Positions 1-3,909 of a stretch of 5,018 nt of DNA are shown here, one piece after another. The stretch is from JBHHYS01 sp046757645 (GTDB lineage: Bacteria; Acidobacteriota; Terriglobia; Acidiferrales; 2-02-FULL-67-57). How positions within the stretch are numbered: the first letter of the stretch is position 1; every line of letters starts with the position of its first letter. A program made the translations under genes and the position numbers. The notes beneath the pieces were generated by a model. That model saw only the letters and a list, made by a program, of their open reading frames with translations, did not search any database and was not told where the DNA came from. The stretch is taken from assembly GCA_046757645.1 (NCBI GenBank), contig JBHHYS010000136.1, forward strand, positions 1 to 5,018. The letters run 5' to 3'.

Positions 1-123
1 CCTAGCAACATCCTTACCGTTGCATCGGGGGCACTCGACACCTTTCGGCCAGCGCAGGCGGCGCAGGAACTCCCGACACCGTTTCTCAGTCGAAAACAGA
101 TGGGTGATTTCAACTAGCGTCAT
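1..123 (-). CDS. IS1595-family transposase, N-terminal fragment cut by the window edge
   Basis: Only the first 41 codons are in the window; the frame is still open at base 1. The visible protein starts MTLVEITHLFSTEKRC, continues with a FLRRLRWPKGVECPRC stretch and then NGKDVAR. This matches the zinc-ribbon start of IS1595-type DDE transposases: a helix with a conserved C-x-x-[FY]-L pattern, the RWPxGxxCPRC block, and the first CPxC knuckle (C33 and C36) of a zinc ribbon that normally closes with a second CxxC further on. The start is ATG at 123-121, supported by a GAGGTG Shine-Dalgarno at 134-129 five bases upstream and by an in-frame stop at 273-271. A promoter is proposed at 317-289. The catalytic core lies outside the window, so whether the element is intact cannot be judged. 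Confidence 0.85.
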   Translation of the reverse strand, partial: MTLVEITHLFSTEKRCREFLRRLRWPKGVECPRCNGKDVAR

Positions 124-267
124 ATGGCACCTCGAAAGAGAAAGAAAAAGGGCAAGCGGGAAAAGCCCCTGATTGAGCGGATACCCACCCGCAAGCTGCT
201 GGCGTCCATCCGCAAGGATATTCGCCGCACACTGCGGGCCGCTTCCGGCAAGCCCAAGAAGAAATGA
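124..267 (+). CDS. Possible small, very basic 47-residue protein, divergent from the transposase
   Basis: An open frame of 47 codons begins at ATG 124-126 and ends at TGA 265-267. The protein is dominated by Lys and Arg, with a basic start (MAPRKRKKKGKREK), a possible short amphipathic helix (KLLASIRKDIRRTLRAA) and a KPKKK end. Composition would suit nucleic-acid binding, but I recognise no family. For: third codon positions are GC-rich, as in real genes here. Against: no Shine-Dalgarno lies at a usable distance, no promoter is apparent, and the frame lies wholly antisense to the transposase leader and its ribosome site. It could be a real regulator of the element, the remnant of a host gene, or chance. 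The start codon shares CATATG (121-126) with the transposase start. Confidence 0.3.
   Translation: MAPRKRKKKGKREKPLIERIPTRKLLASIRKDIRRTLRAASGKPKKK
129..134 (-). promoter_or_regulatory. Shine-Dalgarno of the IS1595-type transposase
   Basis: On the minus strand GAGGTG sits five bases before the ATG at 123-121. It fixes the transposase start and argues that this strand is the translated one here. Confidence 0.7.
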
Positions 268-288
268 GCATTATGTTCATACACCCAC

Positions 289-317
289 ACGATACCACAA
301 GAGATTACTTTTGTCAA
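289..317 (-). promoter_or_regulatory. Probable sigma-70 promoter for the transposase
   Basis: On the minus strand a perfect -35 hexamer TTGACA (317-312) is followed by a 17-base spacer and TATCGT (294-289), which matches four of six bases of the -10 consensus. Transcription would start near 282, giving a leader of roughly 160 bases before the transposase ATG. The -35 hexamer lies inside an inverted repeat, TTACTT (305-310) and AAGTAA (316-321), which could be an operator or part of the transposon end. The AT-rich character contrasts with the GC-rich surroundings. Confidence 0.55.
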
Positions 318-340
318 GTAAATAATCACGTTGCGGAAAT

Positions 341-358
341 TGCGGTTTGTGCGGTTTG
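341..358. repeat. Two tandem copies of TGCGGTTTG
   Basis: Bases 341-349 and 350-358 are identical 9-mers, TGCGGTTTG. A related TGCGGAAAT immediately precedes them at 332-340. Read on the minus strand, the unit is a rotation of CGCACAAAC, one base from the CGCAGAAAC unit found on the plus strand at 562-570, so these are inverted relatives of that array. Confidence 0.7.
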
Positions 359-478
359 CGGGTGCGGAGCACCTGTTCCGGACTGGGACGGGGGGATGCC
401 AACCTGGATAAGGCATATCGGAAGCTAGTTTTCGCAGGACTGTGGTTAACTCATTGAAAGCAAAACTAAAATAAACAG

Positions 479-491
479 CCGCAGAAACCGC
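479..491. repeat. Isolated 13-mer CCGCAGAAACCGC
   Basis: This 13-mer is identical to bases 561-573, where it begins a longer tandem array. It stands alone between the two arrays and points the same way as the second. Confidence 0.65.
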
Positions 492-560
492 CCGTTCGAT
501 TTCACTCAGGACGGTTTTTGCGCTGTAATGGGTTGAAAACAAGAGAGTAAAAATTTTCTT

Positions 561-597
561 CCGCAGAAACCGCAAAAACCGTAGAAACCGTAGACTT
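561..597. repeat. 9-nt tandem array, consensus CGYARAAAC
   Basis: After a leading C at 561, four consecutive 9-base units run CGCAGAAAC, CGCAAAAAC, CGTAGAAAC and the degenerate CGTAGACTT. The period is exact, with transitions between units. The array is far too short and spacer-free to be a CRISPR. It belongs with the copies at 341-358 and 479-491. Confidence 0.7.
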
Positions 598-679
598 GGC
601 GAGGCGAGGGTGCTAGGGAGGTGGTGGAGTTGAGAGGCGAGGTGCAGGGCAGGGTGGCAGATGGGGCAGGAGGAAAATT

Positions 680-721
680 GAAAGCCGAAAATCGAAAACC
701 GGAAGAGCGAAACTCGAAAAG
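680..721. repeat. Heptamer-periodic GAAA tract
   Basis: Six consecutive 7-base units carry an A-rich core in nearly fixed register: GAAAGCC, GAAAATC, GAAAACC, GGAAGAG, CGAAACT, CGAAAAG. It looks like a decayed minisatellite. No reading frame uses it. Confidence 0.55.
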
Positions 722-791
722 CGGGGGGAGTCGCCAAGTAAGTAGTTGCGAATGAGCAAGATGAGCGAGAATTGGGGGAATCTCGCCTGCT

Positions 792-836
792 AGGAGGTTT
801 GGAATGAAAGAGATGAGTGAAACCCCGGCGGGGTAG
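792..836 (+). CDS. Possible ten-codon leader peptide with a strong Shine-Dalgarno
   Basis: A perfect AGGAGG (792-797) lies six bases before ATG 804-806, which opens a frame encoding MKEMSETPAG and stops at TAG 834-836. The stop is 11 bases before the ATG of the next gene, which has no ribosome site of its own and lies in another frame. Three readings are possible: translation of the short frame delivers ribosomes to the downstream start; it is the true N-terminus separated from the gene by a -1 frameshift near the GGGG at 830-833; or it is chance. The quality of the ribosome site makes chance the least attractive. Confidence 0.4.
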   Translation, partial: RRFGMKEMSETPAG

Positions 837-847
837 AAGCAAGCGTC

Positions 848-1273
848 ATGGGCGAAGTGATTGAAAAAGAAGGGGATGAAAGGGAATCCAGGTTGAATAT
901 TCGCGAAGAAAAGCGCTGCGTGTATGTCTTTCCTGAGGGGCGGCGGTGTAAACAGCGGCGGTGGCGGGGGAAGGAATGGTGCTTCCAGCACGATCCGGAG
1001 GCGGGGGAGTTACGCAGGTACGCAGGGCGGCCGGCGAAGGGCATGCGGATGACGAGCGCGAGGGAGGTGCACGAGCTGCTGGTGCGGACGCTGGAGGAAT
1101 TGCGGGGCCAGAGGATTTCTCCGGGGCAGGCGTATGCGGCAGGCTACCTGGCACAGCTAGTGTTGAGAAACCTGGGAGCCGTGAAGGAAGAATTGGAAGA
1201 GGCGGAGTTGAACGAGGGCGGTTACGGTGGTTTGCTGAAATTGCTTGAGGCGTTACCGGAGTCGGAGAAATAG
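848..1273 (+). CDS. Uncharacterised 141-residue protein with an N-terminal putative zinc finger
   Basis: I do not recognise a named family. After an acidic N-terminus, residues 23-49 form a cysteine/histidine module with C24-x9-C34-x10-C45-x2-H48 inside a basic stretch (GRRCKQRRWRGKEWCFQH), the form of a small treble-clef or zinc-ribbon knuckle. Residues 54-70 are basic. Residues 71-118 look helical: a leucine-rich helix (HELLVRTLEELRG), a loop with ISPGQA, then AYAAGYLAQLVLRNLGAV and an acidic helix. The layout recalls uncharacterised 'zinc knuckle plus helical tail' proteins common in Acidobacteriota. DNA or RNA binding is an inference only. No signal peptide or membrane segment is visible. 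ATG 848 is the first start after an in-frame TGA at 818-820 but has no Shine-Dalgarno; GTG 857 and TTG 893 are later options. See the strong upstream site at 792-797. Confidence 0.65.
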   Translation: MGEVIEKEGDERESRLNIREEKRCVYVFPEGRRCKQRRWRGKEWCFQHDPEAGELRRYAGRPAKGMRMTSAREVHELLVRTLEELRGQRISPGQAYAAGYLAQLVLRNLGAVKEELEEAELNEGGYGGLLKLLEALPESEK

Positions 1274-1350
1274 TTTGAGAGCCATTGGCGAGGTGCGGAA
1301 GGACACTGACCTCAGCGGCGAAAGCCGGAGATTAAGAGGGAGGGGAATCA

Positions 1351-1368
1351 TCAGGCCTGAAGGCCTGA
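1351..1368. repeat. Perfect hairpin TCAGGCC-TGAA-GGCCTGA
   Basis: Seven uninterrupted base pairs close a TGAA tetraloop. About 25 bases upstream, GGC-GAAA-GCC (1317-1326) forms a second mini-hairpin. No T-run follows, so this is not a standard terminator. Paired mini-hairpins with GGCnnAAGCC-like cores resemble interspersed intergenic repeats I associate with Acidobacteriota; that link is from memory. Confidence 0.5.
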
Positions 1369-1492
1369 CCCGCCAACGCAGGAAGCAGAGTTTGGGAGGG
1401 CCGAGTGTTTCGGAGGGAAGCGAAATGGACAGGGTAGGAAGGGGCGTGGTAAGGTAGCGGCCCTGCCAAGCAGCAAAGAAAGCAAAAGCATA

Positions 1493-1520
1493 CACCGCAG
1501 AGGCGCGGAGAACGCAGAGG
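1493..1520. repeat. CGCAGAGG-type intergenic repeat, uninterrupted copy
   Basis: CACCGCAGAGGCGCGGAG (1493-1510) is followed by AACGCAGAGG (1511-1520), then an A-rich run. It is built from about 9-nt CGCAGAGG-like units. The same sequence begins again at 2641 but is interrupted there. Confidence 0.65.
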
Positions 1521-1532
1521 AAAAAAGCAGAT

Positions 1533-1576
1533 CCCTCGCCCCGAATGCCTGCTCTGGCTGGCTTTCGGGGCTCGGG
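1533..1576. repeat. Imperfect hairpin with CCCCGAA/TTCGGGGCTC arms
   Basis: Left arm 1533-1545 and right arm 1564-1576 pair as three base pairs, a two-by-two internal loop and eight more base pairs around an 18-base loop. The right arm TTCGGGGCTC (1564-1573) recurs at 3518-3527, also paired with CCCCGAA. It ends just before the ribosome site of the oxidoreductase gene, so an effect on that transcript is possible but unproven. Confidence 0.55.
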
Positions 1577-1583
1577 ATGACGG

Positions 1584-1590
1584 AGGGAGG
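1584..1590 (+). promoter_or_regulatory. Shine-Dalgarno of the MDR oxidoreductase gene
   Basis: AGGGAGG ends seven bases before ATG 1598, a near-ideal spacing that fixes the start. Confidence 0.75.
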
Positions 1591-1597
1591 CAAATAG

Positions 1598-2626
1598 ATG
1601 AAAGCGATTACTTTTTCGAAGCACGGTGGCCCGGAGGTGCTGCGCTACAGGGAGGTCCCCGAGCCGAAGATTGGGCCCGGCGAGGTGCTGGTGCGGGTGC
1701 GCGCCTGCGCGCTCAACCACCTCGACCTCTGGGTGCGCAACGGCTTGCCCGGCGTACAGATTCCCCTGCCGCACATTCCGGGCAGCGACATTGCGGGTGA
1801 GGTGGCGCGGGCGGGCGAGGGGGTGAGCCGCGTCAAGGTGGGCCAGAAGGTGGTGCTGGCCCCGGGGATGAGCTGCAACACCTGCGACACCTGCCTGGCC
1901 GGCCAGGACAACCTCTGCCGGCGGTACACGCTTTTTGGCTACATGGTGGACGGGGGCTGCGCCGAGTACGTGCGTGCCCCCGAGGTGAATGCACTGCCGA
2001 TGCCCGCGGCCCTGGGTTTCGAGGAGGCCGCCGCGGTGCCCTTGGTGTTTCTTACCGCCTGGCACATGCTGATTACCCGGGCGCAGCTCAAGCCGGGCGA
2101 AGAGGTGCTGGTAGTGGGTGCCGGCAGCGGCGTGGGCAGTGCGGCGATTCAGATTGCCAAGCTGCACGGCGTCCGTGTGCTGGCCACGGCGGGCACGGAC
2201 GCCAAGCTGAAACAGGCCAAGGAGCTGGGGGCCGACGAACTCATCAACCACCGCAAAGAGGAGATCGCTGAGGAGGTCAAGAAGCGCACGAATCGTCGCG
2301 GGGTGGACGTGGTGTTCGAGCACGTGGGCAAGGCCACCTGGGAGAAAAGCCTCGCCAGCCTGGCGCCGCGCGGGCGGCTGGTGACCTGCGGGGCCACCAC
2401 CGGGGGCGAGGTGCGGCTCGACATCCGGTTCCTGTTTACCCGCCAGTGGTCGCTTCTGGGGAGCTACATGGGGACCCGGGGTGAGTTGCACACGGTGCTG
2501 AAGCTGGTGGAGCGGGGAAAGTTGCGCCCGGTGGTGGATCGCGTCTTCCCGCTGGCGGAAGCCGCCAACGCCCATGCGCATCTGGAGAATCGTGAACAGT
2601 TCGGCAAAGTGGTGTTGAGGGTATAA
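1598..2626 (+). CDS. MDR-family NAD(P)-dependent oxidoreductase (quinone oxidoreductase / zinc-type alcohol dehydrogenase-like)
   Basis: The 342-residue product has the full medium-chain dehydrogenase/reductase plan: an N-terminal GroES-like catalytic domain (about 1-150 plus the C-terminus) and a Rossmann domain (about 150-290). The start MKAITFSKHGGPEVL and NHLDLWVRNG are typical of quinone-oxidoreductase-like members. Four cysteines, C93, C96, C99 and C107 (C-x2-C-x2-C-x7-C), form the structural zinc lobe of alcohol dehydrogenases. The catalytic zinc signature GHE is replaced by GSD (62-64), and the usual first cysteine ligand by N40-H41, so the catalytic zinc is probably absent. The nucleotide motif GAGSGVG is at 174-180; no acidic residue follows strand two at ATAGTDAK, suggesting NADPH. 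The length is normal. Substrate cannot be read from sequence. Cytoplasmic. It precedes nuoB by 212 bases with repeats between, so co-transcription is doubtful. Confidence 0.93.
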   Translation: MKAITFSKHGGPEVLRYREVPEPKIGPGEVLVRVRACALNHLDLWVRNGLPGVQIPLPHIPGSDIAGEVARAGEGVSRVKVGQKVVLAPGMSCNTCDTCLAGQDNLCRRYTLFGYMVDGGCAEYVRAPEVNALPMPAALGFEEAAAVPLVFLTAWHMLITRAQLKPGEEVLVVGAGSGVGSAAIQIAKLHGVRVLATAGTDAKLKQAKELGADELINHRKEEIAEEVKKRTNRRGVDVVFEHVGKATWEKSLASLAPRGRLVTCGATTGGEVRLDIRFLFTRQWSLLGSYMGTRGELHTVLKLVERGKLRPVVDRVFPLAEAANAHAHLENREQFGKVVLRV

Positions 2627-2640
2627 GAAAGAGCAAGACT

Positions 2641-2716
2641 CACCGCAGCCCGCCCCGGCCTGCGCCGGTAGCGGGCCGGGGAGGCGCAGAGGGCACAGAG
2701 GAAGGGGACGCAGAGG
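2641..2716. repeat. CGCAGAGG-type repeat interrupted by a 33-nt GC palindrome
   Basis: CACCGCAG (2641-2648) matches 1493-1500. The match resumes with AGGCGCAGAGG (2682-2692) and continues as degenerate CGCAGAGG units to 2716. Between them lies a 33-base insert (2649-2681) absent from the first copy, whose CCCCGGCC (2653-2660) and GGCCGGGG (2674-2681) pair perfectly. No T-run follows, so it is not a standard terminator for the upstream gene. Confidence 0.65.
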
Positions 2717-2725
2717 AGACAGACC

Positions 2726-2781
2726 GCTCGACCCGTTCGGCGAGCGCAGGGCAAGCTTCGCTCGGGGCCGGGGAGGCGAAG
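2726..2781. repeat. Hairpin repeat TCGACCC...CAGGGCAAGC plus duplicated 17-mer
   Basis: TCGACCC (2728-2734) and CAGGGCAAGC (2747-2756) recur in the same order and at nearly the same spacing at 3505-3511 and 3527-3536. Alternative stems are possible: GCTCG/CGAGC (2726-2730 with 2741-2745) or CGAGCG/CGCTCG (2741-2746 with 2759-2764). Next, a 17-mer at 2765-2781 matches 2673-2689 at 16 of 17 positions (GGGCCGGGGAGGCG then CAG or AAG). Confidence 0.55.
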
Positions 2782-2824
2782 AAAGGCGAAGCCGCGCCGG
2801 TGATTGCGAGGGGCAGAAGCTTGT

Positions 2825-2830
2825 GGGAGA
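2825..2830 (+). promoter_or_regulatory. Shine-Dalgarno of nuoB
   Basis: GGGAGA lies eight bases before ATG 2839 and decides the start against an upstream in-frame GTG at 2800, which would add 13 residues (starting MIARGRSLW) atypical of NuoB. Confidence 0.6.
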
Positions 2831-2838
2831 ATAACCGC

Positions 2839-3363
<525 letters not shown>

Positions 3364-3411
3364 GCCTCCCGCACAGCCGCGTCTGACACGTCCCCTCAAA
3401 GAAAGATAGTC

Positions 3412-3458
3412 CAGCCCCCGGGCTTCCCCGGCCCGCTGGCGCGAGCGGGGGCGGGCTG
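3412..3458. repeat. GC-rich compound hairpin, possible weak terminator on the minus strand
   Basis: An outer stem CAGCCC/GGGCTG (3412-3417 with 3453-3458) encloses an inner stem CCCGCT/AGCGGG (3432-3437 with 3444-3449). Reading plus, no T-run follows. Reading minus, TATCTTTCTTT follows within a few bases, so it could weakly terminate transcripts coming from the gene at 3820-3596. Bases 3426-3455 resemble the reverse complement of the 33-nt insert at 2649-2681. Confidence 0.4.
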
Positions 3459-3464
3459 CTCGTG

Positions 3465-3477
3465 CGGAGAATCTCCG
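3465..3477. repeat. Short hairpin CGGAG-AAT-CTCCG
   Basis: Five base pairs with a three-base loop lie between the two larger hairpins of the nuoB downstream region. No function is assigned. Confidence 0.3.
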
Positions 3478-3500
3478 TGGCGGAAGCCCTTCGGCAAGCT

Positions 3501-3536
3501 CCCTTCGACCCCGAAACTTCGGGGCTCAGGGCAAGC
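3501..3536. repeat. Hairpin repeat with CCCCGAA/TTCGGGG and CAGGGCAAGC
   Basis: CCCCGA-AACT-TCGGGG (3509-3524) is a strong six-pair hairpin, with outer CCC/GGG pairing possible. It combines motifs of two other gaps: TTCGGGGCTC as at 1564-1573, and TCGACCC...CAGGGCAAGC as at 2728-2756. No T-run follows on either strand. It lies between convergent genes. Confidence 0.55.
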
Positions 3537-3595
3537 AGGATGGGCCACTGGGCTGAACCGGTTACGGGACTTGAGTGGAATGGCGGGGGAAAAGC

Positions 3596-3820
3596 TTAGG
3601 TCTTCGAGCGACGCCGGGTCCGGCGGGTTTTGCTGCCCTTCTTCGCTTTCCGGGGCGGCTGCTCCTCGGTGATTTCTAGTACCACCATCGAGGTGACGAA
3701 TTTCTTGGTACCGTGCTCGATGAAATCAATCGACGTGCGTTCCTCATCCGACGCTAGGATGGTGCCCACGCCGTACTGCTCGTGCTTGACCTGCAGGCCC
3801 TCTTCATAAGCGCTCGCCAC
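3596..3820 (-). CDS. Small Tudor/DUF3553-like protein with a basic tail
   Basis: A 74-residue protein from GTG 3820-3818. Residues 8-50 (GLQVKHEQYGVGTI, then ERTSIDFIEHGTKKF and TSMVVLE) fit the small beta-barrel seen at the C-terminus of UvrD/PcrA helicases and in DUF3553- and CarD-like proteins: a V-x-H-x-x-[YF]-G-x-G-x-I/V turn, a strand with I-x-F, and a KKF...LE ending. In PcrA/UvrD and CarD such domains contact RNA polymerase; a similar role here is inference from the fold. Residues 57-74 are almost entirely Lys/Arg with Ser/Thr and may bind nucleic acid. Start: AGGAGG at 3830-3825 stands four bases before GTG. A TTG at 3838 is in frame but would place the ribosome site inside the gene. 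It lies 89 bases downstream of ygfZ on the same strand and has its own likely promoter. Confidence 0.75.
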   Translation of the reverse strand: MASAYEEGLQVKHEQYGVGTILASDEERTSIDFIEHGTKKFVTSMVVLEITEEQPPRKAKKGSKTRRTRRRSKT

Positions 3821-3824
3821 AAAA

Positions 3825-3830
3825 CCTCCT
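3825..3830 (-). promoter_or_regulatory. Shine-Dalgarno deciding the start of the Tudor-like gene
   Basis: AGGAGG on the minus strand, followed by TTTT and then GTG 3820. The spacing is short but usable, and the site lies inside the longer alternative frame, which argues against TTG 3838. Confidence 0.65.
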
Positions 3831-3843
3831 TGGAACAATCTCC

Positions 3844-3852
3844 ACTATATCA
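3844..3852 (-). promoter_or_regulatory. Extended -10 promoter of the Tudor-like gene
   Basis: The minus strand reads TGATATAGT (3852-3844): an extended -10 TGn followed by TATAGT, five of six bases of the consensus. No good -35 lies 17 bases upstream, as is usual for extended -10 promoters. Transcription would start near 3837, giving a leader of about 17 bases with the AGGAGG inside it. It sits in an AT-rich island in otherwise GC-rich DNA. Confidence 0.5.
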
Positions 3853-3909
3853 CAATATTAGATGCGCCGGGGTGCGGCCGGGGCAGGACGATAAGTGATT
3901 TCGATTCCG

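Larger units (their letters stand above)
268..803. other. Gene-poor, repeat-rich intergenic region
   Basis: No reading frame here looks like a real gene; the longer minus-strand frames have low-complexity translations rich in Ser, Pro and Phe and no domain. The region holds the transposase promoter, two groups of 9-nt tandem repeats in opposite orientations (341-358 and 561-597) with a single outlier (479-491), a heptamer-periodic stretch (680-721), and a G-rich purine tract from about 600 to 680. The mean composition is more AT-rich at 300-330 and 450-560 than in the rest of the window. A 13-codon frame at 752-793 ends exactly where the AGGAGG at 792-797 begins, but it has no ribosome site of its own. 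Confidence 0.6.
1274..1597. other. Intergenic region made of degenerate repeats
   Basis: No gene is supported here. In order it contains a small GGC-GAAA-GCC hairpin (1317-1326), a TCAGGCC/GGCCTGA hairpin (1351-1368), a purine-rich tract to about 1460, a CACCGCAG...CGCAGAGG repeat (1493-1520), an imperfect hairpin (1533-1576) and the AGGGAGG ribosome site (1584-1590) of the next gene. No convincing -35/-10 pair for the oxidoreductase gene is visible, so its promoter remains unplaced. Confidence 0.6.

Noticed and set aside
561..597. CRISPR array
   Set aside because: Units are 9 nt, contiguous and without spacers; no cas gene is present.
120..842. Minus-strand open frame of 240 codons
   Set aside because: Its translation is low-complexity, it runs through the tandem repeats and it conflicts with the transposase frame and ribosome site.
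506..1154. Overlapping minus-strand frames opposite the zinc-finger gene
   Set aside because: Pro/Ser-rich products without motifs; the plus-strand gene explains the coding signal.
1253..2581. Long minus-strand open frame opposite the oxidoreductase gene
   Set aside because: It is the shadow of a strongly recognisable MDR gene on the plus strand; its translation is His/Arg/Pro-rich with no domain.
2653..2681. Rho-independent terminator after the oxidoreductase gene
   Set aside because: The stem is strong but no T-run follows, and comparison with 1493-1520 shows it as an insert in a repeat.
2800..2838. Upstream GTG start for nuoB
   Set aside because: Poor ribosome site and an N-terminal extension not typical of NuoB, whereas ATG 2839 has GGGAGA at good spacing.
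3821..3838. TTG start six codons earlier for the Tudor-like gene
   Set aside because: It would place the AGGAGG inside the coding sequence and leave the start without a ribosome site.
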